Below, in pieces: positions 51,465 through 62,201 of a stretch of DNA of 64,000 nt. The notes beneath the pieces were generated by a model that was not told where the DNA came from, made no database searches, and was given only the letters and a program-made list of their open reading frames with translations. The position numbers were made by a program, and so were the translations under genes. Origin of the DNA: an uncultured Solirubrobacteraceae bacterium (GTDB taxonomy: Bacteria > Actinomycetota > Thermoleophilia > Solirubrobacterales > Solirubrobacteraceae). Position 1 is the first letter of the stretch; every line of letters starts with the position of its first letter. Location: positions 56,409 to 120,408 of the forward strand of contig CADCVR010000079.1 of assembly GCA_902806205.1 (NCBI GenBank). Direction: 5' to 3'.

Positions 51465-51604
51465 TGGCTCTGATGGTGCCAGGAGCGCCGCCGCGATGTC
51501 CCGCTCGCCCCTTCCGCGCCGGACGGCCCGCCGCAGTTCGCGAACGCCCCGGAGCCGAGGTAGCCGGTCGTGGCGGCGACCCCGGCGATCCTCACAGACG
51601 CCGA

Positions 51605-51686
51605 TGGCGGGACCAGGATTCGAACCTGGGAACTCTGAGAGGCCTGGTTTACAGCCAGGTGCGTTTGGCCACTTCGCTATCCCGCC
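51605..51686 (-). tRNA. tRNA-Tyr (anticodon GTA)
   Basis: Class II tRNA of 82 nt. Acceptor GGCGGGA/TCCCGCC plus discriminator A. Anticodon stem CCTGG/CCAGG with loop CTGTAAA (anticodon GTA). Long variable arm with CTC-TCA-GAG stem. T arm CCAGG-TTCGAAT-CCTGG. CCA is not encoded. The long variable arm together with GTA identifies tyrosine. Confidence 0.97.
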
Positions 51687-51779
51687 GGGCCGGGCAGGAT
51701 AGCGATCGGCGCGCGGGCAAGCCGGTCCGCGCCCGGCTCGGGCGACCCGTCCTTCGCGGCGCGCCGGCCGCTCGGAGCC

Positions 51780-52925
51780 CTACGAGGCGTCCCTGAGCCG
51801 CTGGGCCTCCGGCAGCGATTCGAGCTTCTTCAGCGTGTGGTTCTCGATCTGACGGATTCGCTCGCGGGTCACGTTGAACGCGCGGCCGACCTCCTCGAGC
51901 GTGCGCGGGCGCCCGCCCGTCAGGCCGAAGCGCATCTCGATGACCTCGCGCTCGCGTTGGGGCAACGCGGCCAGTGCGCGATGCACGTTCTCCTTGCGGA
52001 GGTTGTCCGACGCCATGTCGAACGGCGAGATCGCGTTCTGATCCTCGACGAAGTCGCCGAGCTCGGACTCCTCCTCCTCCCCGATGGGCTTCTCCAGGGA
52101 GATGGGCTGCTGGCTCATCCGGAGGATGTCGCGCACCTCGCGCTCGGTGACCTCGAGCTCTGAGGCGATCTCCTCGGGCGTGGGCTCCCGGCCCAGCGAC
52201 TGCACGAGCTGACGCTCGACGTGCACGACCTTGTTGAGCTTTTCGACCATGTGCACCGGGATGCGGATCGTGCGGCCCTTGTCGGCGATCGCCCGGGTCA
52301 CGGCCTGGCGGATCCACCACGTCGCGTAGGTGGAGAACTTGTAGCCGCGGCGGTAGTCGAACTTCTCCACCGCGCGGATCAGGCCGAGCGAACCCTCCTG
52401 GATGAGATCCAGGAACGTCAGCCCGCGGCCGAGATAGCCCTTGGCGATCGAGACGACGAGGCGCAGGTTGGCCTCGACCATCTGCTGCTTGGCCACCATG
52501 TCGCCGCGCTCGATGCGCTTGGCGAGGCTGACCTCCTGCTCGGCGGTCAGCAACGAGACGCGGCCGATCGACCGCAGGTAGAGCCGCAGGGAGTCCAGCG
52601 ACGGCTCGACGGTCAGGTCGATCTCGGGCTTCTTCGGGCCACCCTCCAGGGGCTGGCGGCGTGCCTGCGCGGCGTTCTCGACCTTCTCGTTCTCGCTCGT
52701 GGCGGGTTTGCCGTTGGCGCCCACCACGTCGATGCCGTGCTCGACGAAGTACACGTGCAACTCCTGGAGCTGCTCCTTGCTGACCTCCACCTCCTCGAGC
52801 GCAGTCGAGATCTGCTCGAACGTCAGGACGCCCTTCTCCTGACCGTCTGCGATGAGCGGCTTCAGCTCCTCCAGCTCGAAAATGGGTGCTTCGTCTGCCA
52901 ACAGCACTTCGGTCTTCGCGCTCAA
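51780..52925 (-). CDS. sigA: Principal RNA polymerase sigma factor (RpoD/SigA)
   Basis: A 381-aa sigma-70. Region 1.1 remnant ([21 protein letters not shown]...), region 1.2 ([20 protein letters not shown]), region 2 ([40 protein letters not shown]), region 3 and region 4 ([27 protein letters not shown]) are all present, as in housekeeping factors. AAGGA lies 6-7 nt before TTG 52925 ([14 protein letters not shown]), so TTG is my chosen start; the GTG/ATG candidates further upstream encode an unlikely Arg/Pro-rich leader. It lies upstream of tRNA-Tyr on the same strand. Confidence 0.93.
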   Translation of the reverse strand: MSAKTEVLLADEAPIFELEELKPLIADGQEKGVLTFEQISTALEEVEVSKEQLQELHVYFVEHGIDVVGANGKPATSENEKVENAAQARRQPLEGGPKKPEIDLTVEPSLDSLRLYLRSIGRVSLLTAEQEVSLAKRIERGDMVAKQQMVEANLRLVVSIAKGYLGRGLTFLDLIQEGSLGLIRAVEKFDYRRGYKFSTYATWWIRQAVTRAIADKGRTIRIPVHMVEKLNKVVHVERQLVQSLGREPTPEEIASELEVTEREVRDILRMSQQPISLEKPIGEEEESELGDFVEDQNAISPFDMASDNLRKENVHRALAALPQREREVIEMRFGLTGGRPRTLEEVGRAFNVTRERIRQIENHTLKKLESLPEAQRLRDAS

Positions 52926-53141
52926 CCCGGTCCTTCGCTCACGTCGTTTCGGAGCCGCCGGGCCTCTCCCGCCCGGTGGGCTCCCTCTCCAACTCATGGT
53001 CTTCTATCTGCATCTGCGCGACCGGGGGTCGCATGGGCTCGAGCGCTTTTCCTCACGTCAGGGAGGGGCTGCGGCCAAAACGGAGTGATAGCACACCGTC
53101 ACGGCAGGCAAACCCATCGCGTGACCCTCGGGTCTGGGCGA

Positions 53142-53558
53142 CTATGGCCCCGACGCCAAGCTGACGCAGCCGCGCAGGACCCCCTCGATCGGATCGACCT
53201 CCTTGGCGACGAGCGCGAACTCCGGTGTGCGCTCGTAGACGCGCATCGGCAGGTTCCCGTCGAGCGGCGGGCTCCCGCGCCCCGCGAGAACCAACAGGCG
53301 GTACTTCGTTCCCCGCAGAAGCACCGCGGTGTCCTCGCCCACGCGCGTTCGCGTCAGTTCGCGCACCGCGCCCGCGCCGATGTCCGAGCGCGGCTGCGCG
53401 CCGAGATCGGCGGAACTGCGCATGATCGCGGCCCGGCCGTCGACGACGCAGGCGCGCATCGTGTCGGGCACGGGATCCCGCGTGGAGCCGACTGCCAGCA
53501 CGAAGGCGGCCCCCGCGGCCACCACCGCGCCGAGCGCCAGCGCCAGCGCCCACTTCAC
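53142..53558 (-). CDS. Membrane-anchored hypothetical protein
   Basis: A 138-aa protein with one N-terminal hydrophobic segment (residues 3-24, WALALALGAVVAAGAAFVLAVG) and an extracytoplasmic domain with two Cys (about 37 and 131) that could pair. A beta-rich core reads TAVLLRGTKYRLLVLAG. The GTG start overlaps the pgsA stop by 4 nt, so it is co-made with the phospholipid synthase. No family recognised. It may be an exported or anchored accessory protein. Confidence 0.7.
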   Translation of the reverse strand: MKWALALALGAVVAAGAAFVLAVGSTRDPVPDTMRACVVDGRAAIMRSSADLGAQPRSDIGAGAVRELTRTRVGEDTAVLLRGTKYRLLVLAGRGSPPLDGNLPMRVYERTPEFALVAKEVDPIEGVLRGCVSLASGP

Positions 53559-54133
53559 CCGAGCGCCTCGGCGCGTTCGGCCTTGCGCGCGTCGTGCTCA
53601 CGCAGGCGCCGCCGCAGGCCCAGGAAGTAGTCCACGCCGGAGACGAGCGTGATGGCGACGGTCAGGTAGACGATCCCGTCGAGCCACAGCGGGGACCCGT
53701 CGACCGCGATGAGCAGGAAGACGCACACGACCTGCACGCATGTCTTTGCCTTGCCCCACGCCGCCGCCGGGACGACGACGCCCTGCTGGGAGGCCGCCAT
53801 CCGGGTGGCGGTCACCGCGAACTCCCGGCCGATGATCACCATCGCCACCCAGGCCTGGACGCGCTCCAGCGATACGAGCGCGACGAGCGCCGCGAGGATC
53901 AGCAGCTTGTCGGCGATGGGATCCATGAGCTTGCCGAACGTCGAGATCGCGTCCGCGCGCCGCGCGAGGTAGCCGTCGGCGTAGTCGGTGACGGAGGCCA
54001 GCGCGAAGACGAACGCGGCCAGCAGGTCGCCGTTCGGGGTCTCCAGCAGGAGCGCGACGACGAGGACCGGGACCAGGAGGATCCGCAGGACCGTCAGCAC
54101 GTTGGGCGCGTTTCGGGCCACAGGCGTCGCCAA
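53555..54133 (-). CDS. pgsA: CDP-diacylglycerol-glycerol-3-phosphate 3-phosphatidyltransferase
   Basis: A 192-aa CDP-alcohol phosphatidyltransferase with four to six membrane helices. The family motif D-G-x2-A-R-x8-G-x3-D-x3-D is complete in [26 protein letters not shown]-terminal [16 protein letters not shown] is typical of PgsA. It makes phosphatidylglycerol phosphate, the precursor of PG and cardiolipin. The start is uncertain: TTG 54133 lies 5 nt after the upstream EamA stop; GTG 54121 is the alternative. Confidence 0.88.
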   Translation of the reverse strand: MATPVARNAPNVLTVLRILLVPVLVVALLLETPNGDLLAAFVFALASVTDYADGYLARRADAISTFGKLMDPIADKLLILAALVALVSLERVQAWVAMVIIGREFAVTATRMAASQQGVVVPAAAWGKAKTCVQVVCVFLLIAVDGSPLWLDGIVYLTVAITLVSGVDYFLGLRRRLREHDARKAERAEALG

Positions 54134-54138
54134 GAATG

Positions 54139-55044
54139 TCAGGAGTTGATCGGCAGGCCATCCGCGCGGCTGGCGGCGCGGGTGATCCCGACGCTCGCCG
54201 CGACGACCAGGGCGATCGCCACGAGCTCGCGCGCACCGAGCGCCTGGCCGAGCACGACGAAGCCCGCGAGCGCCGCGACGCCCGGCTCGAGCGACATGAG
54301 CACTCCGAAGACGTTCGCGGGCATGCGGCGCAGCGCCTCGAACTCCAGCGAATACGGGATGACCGAGCTCAGGATCCCGACGGCGGCACCCAGGAGCAGC
54401 AGGCGGGGGTCCAGGAGCGCGTCGCCGCCCTCGAGCACCCCGGGCCCGAGGGGAACGAGGACGGCGACGATCATCGCCAGGGCGAGCCCCCGCCCACCCT
54501 CGAAGCCCGGCCCCGCGCGCTGGGCGAGCAGGATGTAGCCCGCCCAGCACGCCCCGGCGAGGAAGACGAACACGAGCCCGAGCGGATCGAGGGACCCGCC
54601 GCCCGGATCGGCCAGCAGCACGATCCCGCCCGCGGCGAGGGCCGCCCAGGCGAGGTCGGCTCGCCGGCGGGAGGTGGCCACCGCGACCCCGAGCGGCCCG
54701 ACGAACTCGAGGGTCACGGCCACGCCGAGCGGCAGGCGCTCCAGCGCGAGGTAGAACGTGAAGTTCATCAGCCCGAGCACCAGCCCGAAGAGCGCCGCCA
54801 GGCGCAGCTGCGCCGGCGCGTAGGCGCGCGGATCCGGCCGCCAGAGTGCGAGGAGGATCGCCGCCGCGAAGGCGAGCCGCAGCAGGGTGGTCCCGCTCGG
54901 CCCGAGCTCGTCGAACAACGTCGCGGCCAGCGCCGCGCCGAACTGCACCGAGCCGATTCCGGTGAGCACCAGCGCGACGGGCGGGACCCGGTCGGTCGGG
55001 AGGGCAGCGGACGCGCTCACCGCTCCATCTTCACGCCCGGGCAC
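54139..55044 (-). CDS. EamA/RhtA-like exporter
   Basis: A 301-aa drug/metabolite transporter with ten predicted helices in two EamA repeats ([16 protein letters not shown] in the first half and [37 protein letters not shown] in the second). RhtA/threonine-homoserine exporters share this pattern. The GTG at 55044 has AGGA about 10 nt upstream; GTG 55020 is an alternative. It is followed by pgsA with a 5-nt gap. It is divergent from the aldo/keto reductase. Confidence 0.85.
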   Translation of the reverse strand: MPGREDGAVSASAALPTDRVPPVALVLTGIGSVQFGAALAATLFDELGPSGTTLLRLAFAAAILLALWRPDPRAYAPAQLRLAALFGLVLGLMNFTFYLALERLPLGVAVTLEFVGPLGVAVATSRRRADLAWAALAAGGIVLLADPGGGSLDPLGLVFVFLAGACWAGYILLAQRAGPGFEGGRGLALAMIVAVLVPLGPGVLEGGDALLDPRLLLLGAAVGILSSVIPYSLEFEALRRMPANVFGVLMSLEPGVAALAGFVVLGQALGARELVAIALVVAASVGITRAASRADGLPINS

Positions 55045-55095
55045 GCGTCGAGGTCCTACCGTGCAGTCCCGCCACCACGAAGAGGAGAAGAGCGC

Positions 55096-56079
<984 letters not shown>

Positions 56080-56098
56080 CCCGCGACGCGGGCCGCGC

Positions 56099-56928
56099 TC
56101 ACAGCCGGGCGACACCCTCGATCCACGTGCGGGTCGCCCCGGCGACCCACACGCTCCCCTCGGCGTCCTGGGTGACGTGCACACGACCCTCGCGGCCGAG
56201 CCGGGTTCCCTGGCGGGCCACGTAGGGCGCGGTGAGCCGGCCGGCGGCCAGGAGCCAGCCGGCCAGGGAGGCGTTGAGGCTTCCCGTCACCGGATCCTCG
56301 ACGAGCACACCGTCCTGGGGAACGAAGGCGCGAACCTCGATCGCCGCGTCGGCTCCCGGCTCGCAGGGACCCGCCACGCCGAGATCGAAGGGGATGAAGT
56401 CGGTTGGATCGCCAGGACCCGTGCGGCGGACGCCAGCAGGACGGCCACCCACCCCGGCCCGTTGTCCGCCCACTGCGCGTCGACGATCTCGTCGCGCGCG
56501 ATGTCCAGCGCCGCAGCGATCTCCTCGACGAGGTGCTCCGCGACCGGCCCCGAGCGCACGAGCGGGGGTGCCGCGAAGGCCAGCCCGTCCGGGGTGCGGC
56601 GGAGCTCGACCAGCCCGGCGCCGCACTCCTGCACGAAGCGGTCGCCGGGGCGGTCCCCGATCGCTTCAAGCCAGGCGTGGCACGTCCCGAGCGTCGGATG
56701 GCCGGCGAATGCCAGTTCGAGCGTCGGCGTGAAGATCCGCACGCGGTAGTCCGCGGCGTCGGTCGTCGGCGGGAGGACGAAGGTGGTCTCGGAGAGGTTC
56801 GTCCAGCGGGCGAACCGCTGCATCCCCGCCGCGTCGAGGCCGTCGGCGTCGAGCACGACGGCGACGGGATTGCCGCGGTGGGGCTCGGTGGCGAAGACGT
56901 CGACCTGGGCGAAGCGGCGTGCGCGCAC
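56099..56928 (-). pseudogene. PhzF-family isomerase gene with one frameshift
   Basis: The N-terminal part (from GTG 56928) is a normal PhzF: FAQVDVFATEPHRGNPVAVV, the catalytic Glu in NLSETTFVLPP, and FAGHPTLGTCHAWLE. It remains in frame to DNGPGWVAVLLASAARVLAI (about 56410). Sensible sequence then continues only in another frame (DPTDFIPFDLGVAG, then DGVLVEDPVTGSLNASLAGWLL) to TGA 56099. A single missing base (or two extra) near 56410-56425 explains it. It is either a true pseudogene or a sequencing error. It follows the ABC permease by 2 nt. Confidence 0.8.
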
Positions 56929-56930
56929 CG

Positions 56931-57707
56931 TCAGGCCTTCAGCCGGCGGCCCGTGCTGAACAGCCAGGCGCTCCAGGCGACGACGGCCACCGCGAGCAGC
57001 CCCGTGATCGTGAGCGCGAGCACGGGGCTGACGTCGCTCTGGCCGAGGAAGCCGTAGCGCACCGCCTGCACGAGGTAGAAGATCGGATTGGCATGCGACA
57101 CGTCGCGCCACGGGTCCGGCAGCACGTCGACGGAGTAGAAGACCCCGCCGAGGAACGTCAGCGGCAGGATCACGAGCGTGTTGACGAAGCCCGCATGGTC
57201 GAACGTCTGGGCGTAGATCCCGACGACGACGCCGAGCGCGGCGAACAGCGCCAGCGCGAAGCCGACCGCCGCGAGCAGCACGAGCGGCTGCTCGACACCG
57301 ATGCCGACCGCCGGGACCGCAAGCGCGAAGACCCCGGCGCCGATCAGCACGGCGCGCACCACGCCGCCGAGCGTCAGGCCGACGAGCACCTCCCAGGAAC
57401 GCAGCGGAGCGGAGAGGATGTCGTTGAGGTAGCGGTCGTTGCGGGCCTGGAACAGGCTCGTGGAGTTGTTCGCGTAGGCGGCCTGGGCCATCGCCATGAT
57501 CATCAGGCCGGGGACGATGAACAGGTCGTAGTCCACGCCGCGCACGGGCGAGATGCGCCCGCTGAGCGCGAGTCCGAAGACGACGATGAACAAGAAGCTC
57601 GAGACGATCGGCGCGGCGATCGTCTGCGTCCACAGCTTGAGCACGCGCAGCACCTCGCGCTCGGCGAGCCACAGCATCCCGCGGTGGGCCTCCCCCCATC
57701 TCCTCAC
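56931..57707 (-). CDS. ABC-2 type exporter permease
   Basis: A 258-aa membrane subunit with six helices. EVLRVLKLWTQTIAAPIVSSFLFIVVFG and NDRYLNDILSAPLRSWEVLVG match the DrrB/NodJ-type ABC-2 family, and PLTFLGGVFYSVDVLPDPWR is its typical late motif. It exports drugs or glycolipids with the ATPase encoded upstream. The GTG at 57707 overlaps the ATPase stop by 4 nt. Confidence 0.9.
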   Translation of the reverse strand: MRRWGEAHRGMLWLAEREVLRVLKLWTQTIAAPIVSSFLFIVVFGLALSGRISPVRGVDYDLFIVPGLMIMAMAQAAYANNSTSLFQARNDRYLNDILSAPLRSWEVLVGLTLGGVVRAVLIGAGVFALAVPAVGIGVEQPLVLLAAVGFALALFAALGVVVGIYAQTFDHAGFVNTLVILPLTFLGGVFYSVDVLPDPWRDVSHANPIFYLVQAVRYGFLGQSDVSPVLALTITGLLAVAVVAWSAWLFSTGRRLKA

Positions 57708-58441
57708 GCCGCCATCGCCTTGACGTAGACGCCGGCCAGCGAGTCGGCCGCGTAGGTCTGCCTGAGGTTGGCGGCCGTGTCGCGCGCGATGACCCGGCCG
57801 CCGCGCAGCAGCGCGATCTCGCGGCAGAGCTCCTCGGCCTCCTCGAGGTAGTGCGTCGTCAGGAGGATCGTCGTGCCGTGCGCGTGCAGCCGGCGGATGT
57901 ACCGCCACAGCTCGATGCGCAGCTCGAAGTCGACTCCCGCGGTCGGCTCGTCGAGGATCACCAGGCGCGGCTCGTGCATGAGCGCGCGGGCCAGCAGCAG
58001 GCGGCGGCGCATCCCGCCGGAGAGCGCGGGCGCGCGGACGCCCGCCTTCGCGCGGAGGTCGAAGACGTCCATCATCTCCCGGGCGCGCGCACGGGCGGCG
58101 CGGCGGGTCATCCCGAAGTAGCCGCCGTGGTAGACGAGCGTCTCCTCCACGTCGAGGAAGCGGTCGAGGTTGACGTCCTGCTCGGCCAGGCCGACGGCAC
58201 GGCGCGCGGCCATCGTGTCGTGCGCCATCCCGAAGACGCTGATCTCCCCGCCCGTGAGGCGGATGAGGTTGCAGACCGCGGAGATCAGCGTCGTCTTGCC
58301 CGCGCCGTTGGGCCCGAGCAGGCCGAAGAAGTCGCCGTCGGCGATCGTCAGGTCGACGCCGTCGAGTGCCTGGAACCGGCCACCGACCGCGTCGTAGGTC
58401 TTCGTCAGGCCGGTGAGGCGAAGGGCGGGGGCGGCGAGCAC
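57704..58441 (-). CDS. ABC exporter ATPase (DrrA/CcmA-like)
   Basis: A 245-aa nucleotide-binding subunit. Walker A GPNGAGKTT (about residue 43), Q-loop AEQDVNLDRF, signature LSGGMRRRLLLARAL, Walker B LVILDEPTAGVD and the H-loop TTHYLEEAEELC are complete. It powers the ABC-2 permease downstream. The GTG start has TAGCCT 7 nt upstream (58449-58454), a leaderless-like arrangement. Confidence 0.92.
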   Translation of the reverse strand: MLAAPALRLTGLTKTYDAVGGRFQALDGVDLTIADGDFFGLLGPNGAGKTTLISAVCNLIRLTGGEISVFGMAHDTMAARRAVGLAEQDVNLDRFLDVEETLVYHGGYFGMTRRAARARAREMMDVFDLRAKAGVRAPALSGGMRRRLLLARALMHEPRLVILDEPTAGVDFELRIELWRYIRRLHAHGTTILLTTHYLEEAEELCREIALLRGGRVIARDTAANLRQTYAADSLAGVYVKAMAA

Positions 58442-58500
58442 CCGATCCAGGCTAGGACGCGGTGAGTCGACTCGGTCGGGCTTTTTGGCAGGATCCCGCG

Positions 58501-59247
58501 ATGCCCGAGCCGCGCCCCAAGCTTCCCGACGCGATCACCGCCTGCCTGTTCGACATGGACGGCGTGCTGACCCGCACGGCGACCGTGCACGCCAAGGCGT
58601 GGGCCGAGGCCTTCGACACGCTGCTGCGCCAGCGCGCGCTGCACGGCCCCGCGTTCGTGCCCTTCGACCCGAAGGCCGACTACACCGCCCACGTCGACGG
58701 CAAGCCGCGCGAGGACGGGGTGCGCGACTTCCTCGCCTCGCGCGGGATCACGCTGCCGGAGGGCAGCCGGGAGGACCCGCCCACGGCCGAGACCGTGCAC
58801 GGGGTCGGCAACGCGAAGAACGTCAAGCTGCTCGAGGTGCTCAAGCGCGACGGCGTGGAGGTCTTCGAAGGATCGGTGCGCTTCGTCCACGCGGCGCGCG
58901 CCGCGGGGCTGCGGACCGCGGTGGTCTCCTCGAGCGCGAACACCGTCGCGGCGCTCACCAGCGCGGGCATCCTCGAGCTCTTCGAGGAGCGCGTCGACGG
59001 GACGACGATCGCTGCGGAGGGGATCCGGGGCAAGCCGGCGCCCGACACGTTCGTGCTCGCGGCCAAGCGTCTCGGGCTGTACCCCGCGGACTGCGCGGTC
59101 TTCGAGGACGCGCTCGCGGGGGTGGAGGCCGGGCGTGCCGGGAGCTTCGGCTGGGTCGTCGGCGTCGACCGCGCGGGGCACGCCGACGCCTTGCGCGAGC
59201 ACGGGGCCGACGTCGTCGTCGGTGACCTCGCGGAGCTCCTGCCGTGA
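58501..59247 (+). CDS. pgmB: Beta-phosphoglucomutase-like HAD phosphatase/mutase
   Basis: A 248-aa HAD protein. FDMDGVLTRTATVHAKAW has the nucleophile and acid aspartates and the Thr/His typical of beta-PGM. VVSSSANT and KPAPDTFVLAAKRL...FEDALAGVEAG complete motifs II-IV. It would convert beta-glucose 1-phosphate to glucose 6-phosphate. The downstream GH65 phosphorylase, whose GTG overlaps its stop by 4 nt, would make exactly this substrate, so the pair forms a disaccharide salvage path. Confidence 0.88.
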   Translation: MPEPRPKLPDAITACLFDMDGVLTRTATVHAKAWAEAFDTLLRQRALHGPAFVPFDPKADYTAHVDGKPREDGVRDFLASRGITLPEGSREDPPTAETVHGVGNAKNVKLLEVLKRDGVEVFEGSVRFVHAARAAGLRTAVVSSSANTVAALTSAGILELFEERVDGTTIAAEGIRGKPAPDTFVLAAKRLGLYPADCAVFEDALAGVEAGRAGSFGWVVGVDRAGHADALREHGADVVVGDLAELLP

Positions 59248-61592
59248 GCGCGCCCGACGCACCGTGGCCCGTCGAGCCCTGGGCGGTGCGCGAGCCCGAG
59301 CTCAACCTCGACCAACTCGCGCGCACCGAGTCGGTCTTCGCGCTCTCCAACGGCCACCTCGGACTGCGCGGCAACCTCGACGAGGGCGAGCCGCGCGGGA
59401 TCAGCGGCACCTACGTCAACGGCTTCTTCGAGTCCTTCCCGCTCTCCTACGGCGAGTCGGGCTACGGCTACGCCGAGGACGGGGAGTCGATCGTCAACGT
59501 CCAAGACGGCAAGGTCATCCACCTCATGCTCGAGGACGAGCCCGTGGACGTCCTGCGCGGAACGGTGCTGCACCACGAGCGGGTGCTCGACTTCCGCTCG
59601 GGGGCGCTCGACCGGGAGATGCACTGGCGCTCGACCTACGGTCGCGAGGTGAAGATCCGCACCCGCCGGCTGGTCTCCTTCACCCAGCGGTCGGTTGCCG
59701 CGATCATCTACGAGATCGAGGCCGTCGACCGGCCCATGCGCATCGCGCTGCAGTCCAACCTCGTGGCCAATGCCCCGGCGCGTGAGGAGACCAAGGACCC
59801 GCGCAAGGGCAAGGACCTGGGCGCCGTCCTCCAGGGCCGCCTCGCGCGCGGCTTCGAGCTGCGCGCGGTGCTCGCGCACACCACGCGCACCAGTGGGCTG
59901 ACCTGCGCCGCCGGCATGGAGCACGTGATCGAGGGCGCGAAGGATCTGCACACCGCGGTCTACGTCGAGGACGACCTCGCGCGCGTGACGATCTCCTGCC
60001 AGCTCACGCCGGGCCGGCCCATGCGCTTCGTGAAGTTCATGGCCTACCACTGGAGCTCCCGCCAGTCGCCCGAGTTCCTCCGCGACCAGGTCACCGCCAG
60101 CCTGGCCAACGCCTACGCGGAGGGCTGGGAGGGACTGCTGCGCGACCAGCGAACGTTTCTTGATCGCTACTGGGAGAAGGCGGACGTCACGCTCGAGGGC
60201 GACCCGGCGGTGCAGCAGGCGCTGCGCTTCTCGCTGTTCCACCTGCTCCAGGCGGGCGCGCGCATCGAGGGGCGCGCGCTCGCGGCCAAGGGGCTCACCG
60301 GCCCGGGCTACGACGGCCACGCGTTCTGGGACACCGAGACGTTCGTGCTGCCGTTCATGACCTACGTCATGCCGGAGGTGGTGCGCCACGCGCTCGTCTG
60401 GCGCCACTCGATCCTGGATCTCGCGCGCGAGCGTGCCAGGCTGCTCGGCTTCGGCGGGGCGACGTTGCCGTGGCGCACGATTCACGGCGAGGAGTGCTCG
60501 GGTTACTGGCCGGCGGGCTCGGCCGCGCTGCACATCAACGCCGACGTCGCCGACGCCGTGCGCCGTTACGTCGACGCGACCGGAGACGACGAGTTCGCCG
60601 AGCAGGAGGGGGGCGAGCTGCTCGTGGAGACCGCCCGTCTGTGGATCAGCGCCGGGTGCTACGACCACGCCGGCAACTTCCGCATCGACGGCGTGACCGG
60701 ACCCGACGAGTACTCGGCGCTGGTGGACAACAACGTGTTCACGAACCTCGGCGCGCAGACCAACCTGCGCGCCGCCGCCGAGATCGCCGCCCGGCTTCCC
60801 GGGCTCGCCGAGCGCCTGGAGGTCTCCCCGGAGGAGCTGCAGCGCTGGCGCGACGCGGCCCGGGCGATGTACGTCCCCTACGACGAGCGTCTCGGCCTGC
60901 ATCCTCAGGATCAGGGCTTCCTGCTCCACGACCCGTGGGACTTCGCCGGGACGCCCCCGGAGAAGTACCCGCTGCTGCTGCACTATCCCTACTTCCAGCT
61001 CTACCGCCGTCAGGTGATCAAGCAGGCCGATCTCGTTCTCGCGCTGCATCTGCACTCCGACGCGTTCACCGCGGAGCAGAAGCGTCGAAACTTCGACTAC
61101 TACGAGGGGCTGACGGTGGGTGACTCGTCGCTGTCGGCGTCCACCCAGGCGATCATGGCCGCGGAGGTCGGCCACCTCGACCTCTCCTACGACTACCTGC
61201 GCGAGGCCGCCTTCGTCGACTTGCACGACCTGCACCACAACACCGGCGACGGGCTCCACATCGCGTCGCTGGCCGGCGCGGTGCTCGCGGTGACCAACGG
61301 CTTCGGCGGCATGCGTGACTCGGGCGGGCTGCGCTTCTCCCCCCGGCTGCCGACCGACGTGCCCGAGGCGTCGTTCGCGGTGACCGTCCGCGGGGCGCGA
61401 ATGCGCGTGCGCATCGACCAGGAGCGGGCCCGGTACGAGCTCGAGACGGGCGACGAGCTCGAGTTCCACCACTGGGGTGAGGCGGTGCTGCTCGAGGCGG
61501 GCACGCCGCTCGAACTGCCGACCCCAGCCGTGGAAGACCTCCCGCGTCCGCAGCAGCCCCCGGGGCGCGGCCCCGCGCCGCGCGACGGCTAG
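59244..61592 (+). CDS. Glycoside hydrolase family 65 (kojibiose/trehalose/maltose phosphorylase)
   Basis: A 782-aa inverting phosphorylase with four GH65 parts: a beta-sandwich N-domain (FALSNGHLGLRGNLDEGEPRG), a linker, the (alpha/alpha)6 catalytic barrel and a C-terminal beta domain. The catalytic acid is Glu489 in VTGPDEYSALVDNN. HAFWDTETFVLPF, and IKQADLVLALHL near 590, bind sugar and phosphate. It cleaves an alpha-glucosyl disaccharide with phosphate to beta-G1P and glucose. The acceptor (kojibiose, maltose or trehalose) cannot be assigned. Confidence 0.9.
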   Translation: MSAPDAPWPVEPWAVREPELNLDQLARTESVFALSNGHLGLRGNLDEGEPRGISGTYVNGFFESFPLSYGESGYGYAEDGESIVNVQDGKVIHLMLEDEPVDVLRGTVLHHERVLDFRSGALDREMHWRSTYGREVKIRTRRLVSFTQRSVAAIIYEIEAVDRPMRIALQSNLVANAPAREETKDPRKGKDLGAVLQGRLARGFELRAVLAHTTRTSGLTCAAGMEHVIEGAKDLHTAVYVEDDLARVTISCQLTPGRPMRFVKFMAYHWSSRQSPEFLRDQVTASLANAYAEGWEGLLRDQRTFLDRYWEKADVTLEGDPAVQQALRFSLFHLLQAGARIEGRALAAKGLTGPGYDGHAFWDTETFVLPFMTYVMPEVVRHALVWRHSILDLARERARLLGFGGATLPWRTIHGEECSGYWPAGSAALHINADVADAVRRYVDATGDDEFAEQEGGELLVETARLWISAGCYDHAGNFRIDGVTGPDEYSALVDNNVFTNLGAQTNLRAAAEIAARLPGLAERLEVSPEELQRWRDAARAMYVPYDERLGLHPQDQGFLLHDPWDFAGTPPEKYPLLLHYPYFQLYRRQVIKQADLVLALHLHSDAFTAEQKRRNFDYYEGLTVGDSSLSASTQAIMAAEVGHLDLSYDYLREAAFVDLHDLHHNTGDGLHIASLAGAVLAVTNGFGGMRDSGGLRFSPRLPTDVPEASFAVTVRGARMRVRIDQERARYELETGDELEFHHWGEAVLLEAGTPLELPTPAVEDLPRPQQPPGRGPAPRDG

Positions 61593-61601
61593 GGTCTGTC
61601 G

Positions 61602-62183
61602 ATGCCTCTCGTTCCCATGGTGGTCGAACGCTCCGCCCGGGGGGAGCGCGAGTTCGACATCTTCTCCCGGCTGCTCAACGAGCGCATCGTCTTCCTCGGC
61701 AGCCCGGTGGACGACCAGGTCGCCAACCTCATCGTCGCGCAGTTGCTGCACCTCGAGAGCGCGGATCCCGACAAGGACATCTCGCTCTACATCAACACCC
61801 CGGGCGGGTCCATCTACGCCGGCCTCGCGGTCTACGACACGATGAACTTCATCAAGCCCGACGTCGCGACGATCTGCTGCGGGATCGCCATGTCGATGGG
61901 CTCACTGCTCCTGGCGGGCGGGGCTGCGGGCAAGCGCATGGCGCTCCCGAACTCGCGGATCCTCATCCATCAGCCCTCCGCGGGCTTCGACGGGCAGTCG
62001 TCGGACATCGAGATCCACGCCCGGGAGATCCTCAAGACGCGCGGGCGCGTCGACGAGATCTACGCCAAGCACACCGGCCGGCCGGTCGACGAGGTCCACA
62101 AGGACATGGAGCGCGACCGCTTCTTCAAGTCCGAGGAGGCCATGGAGTACGGCCTCATCGACAAGGTGCTGCACAGCCACTAG
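61602..62183 (+). CDS. clpP: ATP-dependent Clp protease proteolytic subunit
   Basis: A 193-aa ClpP with a full catalytic triad: Ser98 (AMSMGS), His123 (ILIHQPSAG) and Asp172 (ERDRFF). The N-terminal loop is short. With ClpX or ClpC it degrades proteins in the cytoplasm. The genome probably has more than one clpP, as actinobacteria do. A TAGGGT element lies 6 nt before the ATG (leaderless). It converges with the RDD gene. Confidence 0.95.
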   Translation: MPLVPMVVERSARGEREFDIFSRLLNERIVFLGSPVDDQVANLIVAQLLHLESADPDKDISLYINTPGGSIYAGLAVYDTMNFIKPDVATICCGIAMSMGSLLLAGGAAGKRMALPNSRILIHQPSAGFDGQSSDIEIHAREILKTRGRVDEIYAKHTGRPVDEVHKDMERDRFFKSEEAMEYGLIDKVLHSH

Positions 62184-62201
62184 TCGGACCTCCCGCGGTT
62201 C

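Noticed and set aside
58680..61751. A 1023-codon open frame antisense to the GH65 gene, and similar long antisense frames at 255-2090 and 14443-16728
   Set aside because: They are frame shadows of strongly GC3-biased genes on the other strand. Their products are Arg/Gly/Val-rich without any motif, while the opposite strand encodes clear catalytic motifs.
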